This document shows positions 44,501 to 52,705 of a stretch of DNA of 64,000 nt, in pieces. Made by a program: the position numbers and the translations under genes. Location: positions 1-64,000 of the forward strand of contig JADKCF010000015.1 in assembly GCA_016714765.1 (NCBI GenBank), read 5' to 3'. A model generated the notes under the pieces. The model was given only the letters and a program-made list of their open reading frames with translations. It made no database searches and had not been told where the DNA came from. Every line of letters begins with the position of its first letter. The first letter of the stretch is position 1. Source of the DNA: Saprospiraceae bacterium (GTDB taxonomy: Bacteria; Bacteroidota; Bacteroidia; Chitinophagales; Saprospiraceae).

Positions 44501-44727
44501 ACCCTTTTTCAGATATGATTCATATTCAATGGTCTAACCCTACATCTACTCCTTTGGTTTTATCAGTTGTGACCATGGATGGAAAACAGGTTTATATGTC
44601 AACCGTTCCTGAGAATACTGAACGATGGAACATTGATATAAGTAAGTTTGGGACTACCCATATTTTTAACTTAGAGCTGAGAGGTAAAAACGGTACTTCA
44701 AATAGAAAATTAGTGAGAGGGTATTAA
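41518..44727 (+). CDS. Secreted VCBS/FG-GAP-repeat protein with SprB-like repeats and T9SS C-terminal domain
   Basis: A 1069-residue surface or secreted protein. Signal peptide, then about seven FG-GAP/VCBS repeats with DxDxDGD calcium loops (DFDMDGDIDM, DVDGDGDQDIV, DIDNDGDEDF), forming a propeller. A DUF7619-type region follows (SYDPNDKLNYPSRG, RFQNTGKDTAFTVELRDT, ILLPDSSTNEAGSHGF), then two or three SprB-like repeats (GGVPPYRYLLN, GGVPPFKYEWSTGE). The last ~80 residues (NVSPNPFSDMIHIQW ... RKLVRGY) are a type IX secretion sorting domain. Adhesion or gliding-related surface display is the usual role, not proven here. Confidence 0.9.
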   Translation: MNQYPRIKLLLVFLFANSFCIAQFTPTKFLNCGGCKMRTIVPMDFDMDGDIDMIMDNHDASRIDWMTNDGKGNFSSVKQLLKPKINQLSFFVVDFDDDGDADIFTDHDFSDEIFYHENQGNLVFKTPVLVKSGFVISGFSYMGAEDFDLDGKKELIVSNLGMRGLTFFEKLPDNTFKESLKYNGMSKGSHRFTILDFDKDGDKDIIGQGGTWGFNFFENEGNGKFEKARTLMTFGANQYASSFDIADVDDDGDYDIMTGRYGFYTTLFINNGGNYFPTNKIIDINKNVNFADVYFSDVDGDGDQDIVLDSKLGTGNNEEHSGWYENYGIGDYSKFKEIFSTAQKPDIILLADIDNDGDEDFISKSYSNLNMFYKKNLYQSPFVLGQIYQDENGNAVKDLEEKLMLTQDLLRINPEPVAKVLTEGEGFKYYLDAGYYTFKIDTGVCWSLTTPKNSYAFQVNTANIYNIDFGLKRKSEVKAIKSYLSSMPTRCGFTVPFHISTENTGCRETKAKVSLVLDKLVKYKEAVPAPSLISGDTLWWDMDSMPIESHKGVTLKLEIAGVEFQGDTIRMPVKSYIYSSGDTLTAVDSFYYTSVINCSYDPNDKLNYPSRGTKNYTLSDEELFYVIRFQNTGKDTAFTVELRDTMNANLDLRTLRTVESSHGFSAKFNYSDREFRIRFDNILLPDSSTNEAGSHGFFAFVVKPKQQSYKKIAIRNKASIFFDYNPPVKTNLTLNTLVDNFSCIDSIGPRGQEILPMQADHHFHQIVCHDDKNAKIILAPKEGIPPYRYQNNVFLDSLLIDSLAEGSYYYSISDNGNCIVQTDTIKITNPSLLSMQIRVADTLCFGEKTMIKFDNVNGGVPPYRYLLNEFDVVENELGPGIFHIKVKDKNGCIADTLVHIFETNEILVNFSTKLPEDVLLKTGLIEVDSIKGGVPPFKYEWSTGEKISKIHNLGIGIYTVTITDAINCQYIREFDFVGPLSTFTEDLDDFNVSPNPFSDMIHIQWSNPTSTPLVLSVVTMDGKQVYMSTVPENTERWNIDISKFGTTHIFNLELRGKNGTSNRKLVRGY

Positions 44728-44865
44728 ATTATAAAAACCGGCAGATTACTTCCCTGACTCATAAAGTTTAATTTAATGATTTGAAATGCAAATGGATGTT
44801 TTTAGTGGAAAACCATTAGATTCCATATGGAAATATGTTTACTTTTGCTTCCACAATTAGTATCG

Positions 44866-45972
44866 ATGACCAGACTGTTTTTCATTTTATTTTTGATTAT
44901 ATATATTCACAAAGTTCATGCTCAGCCATGGCTATCTGATGGTGGTTCACACAATTTTTTTACGATCCAAAAAGAGTTTAACGATTACTGGCAGAATAAG
45001 ACAGTGGAGAGAGGCAAAGGTTGGAAACAATTTAAAAGATGGGAATGGTACTGGCAGGATAGGGTAGACAGTTTGGGACATTTTCCACCTGCAGGATTGG
45101 TATTGGATAATTTTACAAAATTTAAAAGAGAAAATAAAAATGCAGGCAGAATACTACAGGCCAACTGGCAGCCACTAGGACCGCAATTTACAATCGGTGG
45201 ATACGCAGGGATTGGCAGAATAGGAAGTATTGCTTTTCATCCTACAAATAGTAATATCATATTTGCAGGAGCAGCCGGAGGGGGACTTTGGAAGTCTACT
45301 GATGGCGGCAACAGCTGGATGACAACAACGGATGATCTTGCATCATTAGGTGTTTCAGGTATTGCTATACATCCTTCTGACCCTAATACCATCTATTTAG
45401 CCACTGGTGACGGTGACGGAGGTGATAATTATTCTATCGGAGTAGTCAAATCCACAGATGGTGGGTTAAATTTTAGCTCTACCGGACTTAATTGGTCCAC
45501 CTTCTCATATCAACTTATTCGCAGGATCCTGATTGATGCTGACAATCCTGCTATTATTATGGTTGCCGCTTCTGCTGGTATTTACAAATCTTCCAATAAT
45601 GGAATGACCTGGGCAAATGTGCTGAGTGGAGATTTTTATGATTTGGAAGCCAAACCCGGCAACGGTGAAACTACATGGTATGCCTCCACGGCCAATAATA
45701 TTTATCGTTCTACCAACGAAGGTAATACCTGGACTTCCGTATATAATGTATCTGGGAGTGGTAGATTATCGCTGGGAGTCTCTGCAGGTAATAATCAATA
45801 TGTTTATGCTCTGAGTTCATTGTCATCCAATCATGGTTTTAAGGGGTTATACAGATCTATTGATTCAGGCTCCAATTTTCTCTTAGGTCTTCTTCCCCCA
45901 ATATTATGGGTTGGGCTGCGAATGGTACAGATTCGGGAGGGCAGGGTTGGTATGACCTGGCGCTGGCCATAG
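44866..45972 (+). CDS. Large secreted BNR/sortilin-like propeller protein, N-terminal part (before frameshift)
   Basis: The first frame of a gene that continues at 45906. ATG 44866 gives a signal peptide (MTRLFFILFLIIYIHKVHAQ); the frame is open from 44827, but that start leaves the signal peptide internal. Repeated BNR / VPS10-like blades follow: GGGLWKSTDGGNSWMTTTDD, KSTDGGLNFSS, IYKSSNNGMTWANV and IYRSTNEGNTWTSVY. After RSIDSGSNF the frame goes wrong at a T run (45876-45879). One more T restores SLRSSSPNIMGWAANGTDSGG, which is the start of the next frame. The whole protein would be about 1100 residues. Confidence 0.82.
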   Translation: MTRLFFILFLIIYIHKVHAQPWLSDGGSHNFFTIQKEFNDYWQNKTVERGKGWKQFKRWEWYWQDRVDSLGHFPPAGLVLDNFTKFKRENKNAGRILQANWQPLGPQFTIGGYAGIGRIGSIAFHPTNSNIIFAGAAGGGLWKSTDGGNSWMTTTDDLASLGVSGIAIHPSDPNTIYLATGDGDGGDNYSIGVVKSTDGGLNFSSTGLNWSTFSYQLIRRILIDADNPAIIMVAASAGIYKSSNNGMTWANVLSGDFYDLEAKPGNGETTWYASTANNIYRSTNEGNTWTSVYNVSGSGRLSLGVSAGNNQYVYALSSLSSNHGFKGLYRSIDSGSNFLLGLLPPILWVGLRMVQIREGRVGMTWRWP

Positions 45973-48170
45973 ACCCTGTAGATGCTGAAAAAGTTTATAC
46001 TGGAGGTGTCAATACATGGAAATCATCCAATGGAGGAACCACCTGGACAATAAAAACACATTGGTCAGGTGCAACTGGCGTACAAACAGTCCATGCAGAC
46101 AAGCATGTACTCGAATGGCAAGGCACCAATGTCCTCTGGGAAGGTAATGATGGCGGACTGTACAGGACACCTGATGGGGGCAATAAGTGGGAACATAAGA
46201 CAAATGGAATGATGATCAGCATGATCTACAGAATAGGCGTGTCTCAGACCAGCAGCAAGGTTATAGCAGGGCTTCAGGATAATGGTACTAAGTTGCGAAA
46301 TACAAATGGTATCTGGTCAGACGTGATTGGTGGTGATGGCATGGATTGTGCTATTAAAAACACAGATGCAAATACCATGTATGGCTCCCTGTATAATGGA
46401 ACAATATACAGATCTACCAACGGAGGAGCAAGCTGGGCAGATATTCAAGCCAACATACCAGGGGTACCTACAGGTGCATGGGTGACTCCATATGTCCTTA
46501 ACCCTTCTAATAATTCTAATATTTTGGCAGCCTATAATGAAGTTTACTCTTCATCTGACCAAGGAACAACATGGACATCCATAGGAAACACTACGCAAGT
46601 TGGTGGCAGTACAAAGACGATCCTTGCAGTAGCACCTTCCAACGGATCTTACATTTATACAGGCAATTCATCCGTTCTTTACCGAACAACAAATGGTGGT
46701 TCCAGCTGGAGTCTGTTAACATCTCCAGGAGGGGGCATTTCCAGGTTAATAATACACCCGACAGATCCCAATATTATCTGGTGTACTCTTTCTAATTTTT
46801 CATCTGGTCAAAAAGTTTTAAAATCTGTCAATGGAGGATCTACGTGGACCAACCTTAGCGGAAATTTACCCAATTTACCGGCTAATACTTTAGTATATCA
46901 GAATAGTTCGAGTAATGGGATATATGTTGGTATGGACATGGGAGTTTATTACAAAGATGATAATATGTCTGAATGGGAATTATTTGCTGATGGGCTTCCC
47001 AATGCCGAAATTACAGATTTAGAAATCGACTATACTAATAATTTTATCTTGGCAGGGACTTATGGCAGAGGTATGTGGAAAACAGAGCTCAGAAACACTG
47101 TCCCAGCCTGTTTATACCCGACACAAGTGTCAGCTGATAACATCACCAACACATCCATTTTCTTTAGCTGGGATGTCAATAGCCAGTCAAATGGTTTTGA
47201 ATATGCCATGACAGCAACAAGTTTGCCGCCATCCTCAGGGAACACTATAAATGGTAGTTTTATTAACATTACAGGATTGACAAGCAATACAAATTATTAC
47301 TTTCACATCAGGACCGTATGTTCGACAAATACGTATTCACAATGGGTGACTGTTGGTCCAATAAAAACAGCAGTAGGATGTGGACAAACTTTTTATGACA
47401 GTGGTGGATCGGGTGCCAGTTACTCAGATCAAGAATCGAACATCTGGACAATTTGTCCGACTACCAGCTGCTATAATGTAAAGGCAACCTTCTCTTCTTT
47501 AAATATAGAAGCAAACTGGGATGCCCTTTATGTGTTCAATGGCCCGTCGATCACTAGCCCCATGTTAGCCAGTAATAATAGTATAACTTTAGCCGGTTTT
47601 CCTGCAGGTGGCTATTACGGGACTAGTGTGCCTGGGCCTTTTGCATCGACCCATGCAACAGGATGTCTGACATTCAGATTTCTTTCTGATGAAGCAACTA
47701 CCGGTAGCGGCTGGGCCGCAGCTATCACCTGTGTGCTGAAAAATCCACTCGTAACTAACACAAATGATGATGGCCCGGGTTCATTGAGAGAGGCTATCGC
47801 TTGTGCACCTACTGGCACTACACTCACTATTGACAATAGTCTGACAGGTCAGTTTATTGATTTGACTTCGACCACTATTGTCTTGAATAAAAATATCAAT
47901 ATAGTGCAGACCCCTTCTACCGAAATCAATATAAGAGCCTCAAACGATCTGCCGATTTTCGAAGTTTCTTCTTGTTGCCAGCTATATTTAAAAAATATCA
48001 ACCTTTATCCTGATAGTGGCAACACCGGTAGAGCATTGATAAATAATGGGACTCTGACACTGGATGATACACATATTTTCGAAAATGGACTCCATCTGGG
48101 GTCAGGTAGCACAGTCCAAAATAACGGCACACTTACAGTAATAGGCAACTCTGGAATAATAAAAATTTAA
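45906..48170 (+). CDS. Large secreted BNR/sortilin-like propeller protein, C-terminal part (FN3, CUB-like, beta-helix)
   Basis: Continuation of the gene starting at 44866. It has further BNR blades (GGVNTWKSSNGGTTW, NGGLYRTPDGGNKW, VLYRTTNGGSSWS), then a fibronectin type III domain (about 47105-47370: VSADNITNTSIFFSWD ... YYFHIRTVCS). A CUB-like domain with paired cysteines follows (CGQTFYDSGGSGASYSD ... WAAAITC). The end is a right-handed beta-helix segment of the choice-of-anchor type (NTNDDGPGSLREAIACA onward). There is no recognisable T9SS sorting domain at the end; it stops 3 bp before the convergent hydrolase gene. A missing C-terminus is possible. Confidence 0.8.
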   Translation: MGWAANGTDSGGQGWYDLALAIDPVDAEKVYTGGVNTWKSSNGGTTWTIKTHWSGATGVQTVHADKHVLEWQGTNVLWEGNDGGLYRTPDGGNKWEHKTNGMMISMIYRIGVSQTSSKVIAGLQDNGTKLRNTNGIWSDVIGGDGMDCAIKNTDANTMYGSLYNGTIYRSTNGGASWADIQANIPGVPTGAWVTPYVLNPSNNSNILAAYNEVYSSSDQGTTWTSIGNTTQVGGSTKTILAVAPSNGSYIYTGNSSVLYRTTNGGSSWSLLTSPGGGISRLIIHPTDPNIIWCTLSNFSSGQKVLKSVNGGSTWTNLSGNLPNLPANTLVYQNSSSNGIYVGMDMGVYYKDDNMSEWELFADGLPNAEITDLEIDYTNNFILAGTYGRGMWKTELRNTVPACLYPTQVSADNITNTSIFFSWDVNSQSNGFEYAMTATSLPPSSGNTINGSFINITGLTSNTNYYFHIRTVCSTNTYSQWVTVGPIKTAVGCGQTFYDSGGSGASYSDQESNIWTICPTTSCYNVKATFSSLNIEANWDALYVFNGPSITSPMLASNNSITLAGFPAGGYYGTSVPGPFASTHATGCLTFRFLSDEATTGSGWAAAITCVLKNPLVTNTNDDGPGSLREAIACAPTGTTLTIDNSLTGQFIDLTSTTIVLNKNINIVQTPSTEINIRASNDLPIFEVSSCCQLYLKNINLYPDSGNTGRALINNGTLTLDDTHIFENGLHLGSGSTVQNNGTLTVIGNSGIIKI

Positions 48171-48173
48171 GGA

Positions 48174-49112
48174 TTACCCCCTTATAAATTTCTGGAGGAT
48201 TTTTACCGATTCAAAAGGAAGTTCCTCCATTGGTACATGACCGCATTTGGGTATTACTACAAGTGTATCTTTGGGTAGTAAAGCACTAAAGATCTTAGTA
48301 CAACTTAAAGGAATAAGATAATCATTTTCACCCCAAAGCACCAAAGTGGGCTGTTGTATTGTTTTGATAGTTTCAACAGCAGTGTAATCTATAGGTGTAT
48401 TCAATCGGTCTATCATGGCTTGTCTGTTTCCTGACCTGAGCGTAAGGTCAAAATATCTGTCTGTGAGTTGGCTTGTGACTTTTGATTTATCATAATAAAC
48501 ATCCTGTAAACTTTTTTTGACCAGAGATTTGGGAGTTATAAAGGTCATTATATTTTTGAGAATAGGTATCCGGGCAATTTTGAATGCCAGGGGAGGCTGG
48601 TTTTCATTATATTCAAGTCCGGCTGCATCTATTAATATGAGTTTTTGAACATCTTGTGGGTATTTAATGGTATAATTCCAGGCAATTTGACCACCTAATG
48701 AATTTCCTGCAAGAATGCATTTATTCACTCCAAGTGAATCCAGAAATTCGTGAATAAACTCCACATAATTTTTAATGTGGTAATCTCTGTTCGTGAAAGG
48801 GCCTGTAAGTCCGAACCCCGGTATATCCATCCGGATGACTCTATTCGTCTTTTTAAGTATATCCGTCCAGACATCATATGTATGCAGGCTGGCCCCAGTA
48901 CCATGTAATAATACAATAGGGATGGAATCACTGGCCGGACCTTCTTCTCTGTAATGTACATCCAATCCAGACATTTGAAGAAATGCGGATGGAGCGCCAG
49001 CGTATTTCTGCTTCAAAACTAAAAGATCCTTATCTCCCTCTTTTAATACTAGGACGGCCAATAGTCCACCTGTCAGCAATATCAGAAGAATATTGTATAG
49101 TCGCTTTTTCAT
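48174..49112 (-). CDS. Alpha/beta hydrolase
   Basis: A 312-residue alpha/beta-hydrolase-fold enzyme with an N-terminal membrane anchor (YNILLILLTGGLLAVLVL), so it is probably exported or periplasm-facing. The oxyanion HGTGAS and the nucleophile Ser in AGNSLGGQ (GxSxG) are visible. The acid Asp is in LWGENDYLI and the base His in PKCGHVPMEE. The layout resembles haloalkane dehalogenase/epoxide-hydrolase-like and meta-cleavage hydrolases; the substrate cannot be told. It is last in the smc-acpH-aroE-proDH minus-strand run, 26 bp after proline dehydrogenase. Confidence 0.9.
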   Translation of the reverse strand: MKKRLYNILLILLTGGLLAVLVLKEGDKDLLVLKQKYAGAPSAFLQMSGLDVHYREEGPASDSIPIVLLHGTGASLHTYDVWTDILKKTNRVIRMDIPGFGLTGPFTNRDYHIKNYVEFIHEFLDSLGVNKCILAGNSLGGQIAWNYTIKYPQDVQKLILIDAAGLEYNENQPPLAFKIARIPILKNIMTFITPKSLVKKSLQDVYYDKSKVTSQLTDRYFDLTLRSGNRQAMIDRLNTPIDYTAVETIKTIQQPTLVLWGENDYLIPLSCTKIFSALLPKDTLVVIPKCGHVPMEELPFESVKILQKFIRG

Positions 49113-49138
49113 ACTTTTTTACGTGTGTACCAAAAGAA

Positions 49139-50329
49139 TTATATTCCTCTTCTTTTCATTTCTTTTTCTACCAGAAGCAACTCTCTGCTCATTTCGCCTG
49201 TAACGGAAGAGTTTTCCTCAGTACGGCGTATAAGATAAGGAACGACGTCTTTTATCGGGCCATAGACCACATACTTTGAAGCGTTGTATCCGGAATGGGC
49301 AAGATTGAAGGTCAGGTTGTCGCTCATACCATAAAGCTGACAAAAATTTATATGCGGATGATTGTGAGGGATTCCTTTTTCATGTATCAAGCGGGCCTGA
49401 AACATATTGCTTTCTGCATTGTGAGAGGCACAGCAAGATGAAATGGTCTCGTAATTGTCAATACAATAACGTAGTGCATCGTTATAATCATTGTCAGTTG
49501 CCACTTTATCTATGTGAATGGGTGATGGGTAGGCTTTTTCTTCAGCTCTGGCTCTTTCTTTGTCCATATAAGCACCTCTGACCATTTTCGAACCAAAAAA
49601 AACACCTTTGTTTTGGCATCTTTGATGGTCACGCTTCATATGACCAAGTTTATGGACATTATAAAGTTGATATGTATTAAATACTGTTGCTTTCTCCTTA
49701 TTGTATTTTTCCATCATCTGCATGACCATCTCATCTATTGGATCCTGAATCCAGCTCTCTTCAGCATCAATAAAAACACTGATACCCAGTTCATGAGCTT
49801 TACTGCAGATTTCATCTACTCGTTCATAAAGGTGCTGGAAGTTTCTTTTTTCACCATCTGTGAGGGCTTCTTTATTATGCACTTTTTCCAGTATGATATT
49901 GTCCACAAGTCCAGTTATCTTAGTACTGACTACAGGAACTGAGTTATTGGAGGCAGCCATTTCTATGCCCTTGAGGGTTTCTTTCATGGCTGTGTCCAGG
50001 TCATCCTCGTCACTTTTTCCTTCAGCACCATAATCCAGTACTGTGAGAGTATCATATTCATAAAGTTTGTCGATGACCTTCTGACAGTCAAGGAGGGTTT
50101 CGCCGCCGCAAAACTGAGGGAAAATTGTATTGCGAACTATGGTTTCTGTAAAGGGCATTCGGAATTTGATGGCAAAAAGGCCTAATTGAGAGCCTATATG
50201 TACCAGGTTTTTATTATTCATCATTCTGAAAAGCCATGCAGTCCTTTTCAGCTCTTTATCAGATTTATTGGAGAATGCAATTTCTGTATTGGAGAAATCA
50301 AGTCGAAGGTTAGGGTCGGGTTCGTTCAT
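49139..50329 (-). CDS. putA: Proline dehydrogenase
   Basis: An FAD-dependent proline dehydrogenase domain protein, 396 residues; oxidises proline to pyrroline-5-carboxylate, associated with the inner membrane and quinone pool. Motifs are ISVFIDAEESWIQ, GSKMVRGAYMDKER and NFCQLYGMSDNLTF. The terminal YLIRRTEENSSV holds the paired Arg residues that bind the substrate carboxylate. It is a monofunctional form (no P5C dehydrogenase domain), as usual in Bacteroidota. It follows aroE by 6 bp. Confidence 0.95.
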   Translation of the reverse strand: MNEPDPNLRLDFSNTEIAFSNKSDKELKRTAWLFRMMNNKNLVHIGSQLGLFAIKFRMPFTETIVRNTIFPQFCGGETLLDCQKVIDKLYEYDTLTVLDYGAEGKSDEDDLDTAMKETLKGIEMAASNNSVPVVSTKITGLVDNIILEKVHNKEALTDGEKRNFQHLYERVDEICSKAHELGISVFIDAEESWIQDPIDEMVMQMMEKYNKEKATVFNTYQLYNVHKLGHMKRDHQRCQNKGVFFGSKMVRGAYMDKERARAEEKAYPSPIHIDKVATDNDYNDALRYCIDNYETISSCCASHNAESNMFQARLIHEKGIPHNHPHINFCQLYGMSDNLTFNLAHSGYNASKYVVYGPIKDVVPYLIRRTEENSSVTGEMSRELLLVEKEMKRRGI

Positions 50330-50335
50330 ATTTAT

Positions 50336-51076
50336 TTACTTTTCCGGTTGGTTCCAAATTTGCCAGGCTCTTTCTGCCTGGAGGATCAGCATATCCATTC
50401 CATTTTTTGTCTGGCAACCTCTTGCTGTTCCCTCGCTCAAAAATATGGTTTTTTCGGGATTGTATACCAGGTCATACAAAAAATATTTTTCATTAATACT
50501 TTTATATGGTATCTTAGGGCAACTTTCTGTATCCGGATGCATACCAAGAGGTGTTGTATTGATGATCAGGTTATGCTTTTTTATGATGCTATCGTTGATG
50601 TCCCTGTAAGTAAGATCACCTGTTTTTTGTCTGCTTACGGTATGATATACAATACCCAGCTTTTGTAAAGAATAACAAACAGCTTTGGATGCGCCTCCGG
50701 TTCCCAATACCAAAGCAGCCGAAACAGCATCTTGGGTACCTATCATATCCAATAACGATTTTTCGAATCCATATGCATCTGTATTAAATCCTTTTGTTTT
50801 CCCTTCAGTAAATTGAATGGTGTTTACGGCACCTATGATTGCTGCCTCCACATCTATTTCATCCAGAAAGCTCATAATAGCTTCTTTGTAAGGTATCGTT
50901 ACATTCATCCCATCAAATTTCTGTTTTTGTATTAACAGAGGAAAATCTTCTATTTGTTGGATAGGGTAAGCTGCATATTCGGCATCAATCCCCAGCACTT
51001 TAAATTTTTCATTAAAATATCCCGGGGAAAAAGAGTGGGAAAGTGGATATCCTATCAGTCCGTATTGATGTGTCAT
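50336..51076 (-). CDS. aroE: Shikimate dehydrogenase
   Basis: Reduces 3-dehydroshikimate with NADPH in aromatic amino-acid biosynthesis, about 246 residues. The start MTHQYGLIGYPLSHSFSPGY holds the substrate-binding SxS. MNVTIPYKEAIM contains the catalytic Lys, GAVNTIQF the Asn and LGTGGASKAV the NADP loop. VYNPEKTIFL and the ending WQIWNQ are also seen. The frame is open to 51127, but that adds 17 residues with no counterpart in the family and overlaps acpH, so I start at 51076. Confidence 0.94.
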   Translation of the reverse strand: MTHQYGLIGYPLSHSFSPGYFNEKFKVLGIDAEYAAYPIQQIEDFPLLIQKQKFDGMNVTIPYKEAIMSFLDEIDVEAAIIGAVNTIQFTEGKTKGFNTDAYGFEKSLLDMIGTQDAVSAALVLGTGGASKAVCYSLQKLGIVYHTVSRQKTGDLTYRDINDSIIKKHNLIINTTPLGMHPDTESCPKIPYKSINEKYFLYDLVYNPEKTIFLSEGTARGCQTKNGMDMLILQAERAWQIWNQPEK

Positions 51077-51110
51077 GAGAGATTTGGGTTGAGGATATTG
51101 CAGTTCATAT

Positions 51111-51698
51111 TTATGAATGACAATCACAAAAGTCAGTAATGTGTAACATCAGGTCAGGAAAAAACAGATTGAACTGCTGATCCATAGCTTCATGATGTAT
51201 CTCAAGATCTTTATGTGCCGACAAAAAATTATTAGAAAATTTTGCTCTCCGATGTACTCTGGTAAATGTTCTGATCAGCCGCTCTTCACTCTGACAGCTC
51301 ATCAGAAAATCATCTTCTATCATTCTGGGCAATTTTTCTCTCAATGGCAGTGGAAAGTCATCTTTTTTGAGTTCGAGCATTTCATAAATCCGTAAAGTGA
51401 ATGCACTTAGGTTTTCTGCAGAGTACTTGTCCCAGTTTTTAATAAGGAAAAAATCATAAAGGATATCTACTGTCACAGGAGAATACTTTCCTTGCGTAGG
51501 TCTAAGCAAATCAATAGATTGCTTTACCTGGGGATGATGATCTGTATAATGGTCTATCTTTTTATGAAGTGTTATACCCAACAATATATTAGGTTCCAGA
51601 TGTTTCAACTCTGGTTGGCTTATGAAGTCAGCCATAAAATTTCCTGCCAAAAGATTTGGGTCTTTACAGGACAAAAGGGTATGAGCTAGAAAATTCAA
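51111..51698 (-). CDS. acpH: Acyl carrier protein phosphodiesterase
   Basis: An HD-like hydrolase of 195 residues that removes the 4'-phosphopantetheine from ACP. MNFLAHTLLSC, NFMADFI, GITLHKKIDHYTDHHP (metal His/Asp cluster) and VTVDILYDFFLIKNW are the family blocks. Translation begins at a TTG at 51698, since there is no ATG in frame before a stop. It starts 12 bp after the smc stop and its end abuts aroE. Confidence 0.9.
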   Translation of the reverse strand: MNFLAHTLLSCKDPNLLAGNFMADFISQPELKHLEPNILLGITLHKKIDHYTDHHPQVKQSIDLLRPTQGKYSPVTVDILYDFFLIKNWDKYSAENLSAFTLRIYEMLELKKDDFPLPLREKLPRMIEDDFLMSCQSEERLIRTFTRVHRRAKFSNNFLSAHKDLEIHHEAMDQQFNLFFPDLMLHITDFCDCHS

Positions 51699-51710
51699 AT
51701 TAATGCCATT

Positions 51711-52694
51711 TTATATATTGCTTTCCAGTATGGGTTTGTGTTTAAGGGATCTGAAATCCACTGCACTTACCGCGGACACTCCCGGCTCCGCCATATATAC
51801 GCCATAGAGTACATTGACTTCAGCCATAGTAGATTTATTGTGTGTGACGATGATAAACTGAGACTCTTTGCTGAATTTTTGGATGATTTTATTGAATTTC
51901 TGGATATTGGCGTCATCCAGTGGAGCATCTACTTCGTCAAAAATGCAAAACGGGGCAGGCTTTAGTAAGTACAATGCAAAGAGTAATGCAGTGGCTGTCA
52001 GTGTTTTTTCACCACCTGATAGCTGGCTTAGTGATTTTGGTTTTTTACCTTTTGGTTTTGCAATGATTTCTATTTCTGACTCCAGAGGGTTTGCGGGATC
52101 CATCAATATAAGGTCACAGGTATCATCCTCAGTAAACAGGCTTCTAAAGACATCGATGAAGTTGTCCCTGACTTTAGCAAATGCTTCCATAAACTGGCCA
52201 GTTGCCGTATTTTCTATTTCTTTCATGGTATCCATCAGGCTGTCTTTGGCTTCCAGTATATCCTTGCGCTGAACATTGATGTTGTCGTATCGTTCTTTCA
52301 TTTCATTGAAAGCTTCAACCGCCAGAGGATTTACATCACCATAAGATTGCATTTTTATCTTTATCTTTTCCAGTTCTTCTGAAAGTTGGTGATAATCCGA
52401 GTCTGATTTTGGCTCCTGGTTGACCACATCATTGATGGAAACATTAAATTCTATACGCAATCGTTCGCCTACGGACTGTATCTGAAATTTTTGTTCTGTA
52501 AACTGATCCTTCAGGCTTTGAATGGATTGCTGCAACTGAGCCTGAGATCTGTTGAGGTTTTTGATTACATCTTCGAGTTCTCCAATGTTGTTTCGGGCTT
52601 TGAAGTATTCCTGCTCTGCTTCTCCGAGAGTGGACTGAAAGTTTTTCTTCTCCAGATAGAATTTCTGCAATTCCTGATCTAGCTGGATGATCAT
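51711..52694 (-). CDS. smc: SMC protein, C-terminal part (after frameshift)
   Basis: The C-terminal third of the chromosome-condensation ATPase. It contains the end of the coiled coil and the head half-domain with signature LSQLSGGEKTLTATALLFAL, Walker B FCIFDEVDAPLDD and SQFIIVTHNKSTM (H-loop). Alone it has no Walker A and would not work. Adding one A to a five-A run (T run 52712-52716, plus strand) joins it in frame to the upstream part as EKRIDIEDMIIQL. The break is therefore probably a sequencing artefact in an essential gene. Confidence 0.92.
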   Translation of the reverse strand: MIIQLDQELQKFYLEKKNFQSTLGEAEQEYFKARNNIGELEDVIKNLNRSQAQLQQSIQSLKDQFTEQKFQIQSVGERLRIEFNVSINDVVNQEPKSDSDYHQLSEELEKIKIKMQSYGDVNPLAVEAFNEMKERYDNINVQRKDILEAKDSLMDTMKEIENTATGQFMEAFAKVRDNFIDVFRSLFTEDDTCDLILMDPANPLESEIEIIAKPKGKKPKSLSQLSGGEKTLTATALLFALYLLKPAPFCIFDEVDAPLDDANIQKFNKIIQKFSKESQFIIVTHNKSTMAEVNVLYGVYMAEPGVSAVSAVDFRSLKHKPILESNI

Positions 52695-52705
52695 GTCTTC
52701 TATGT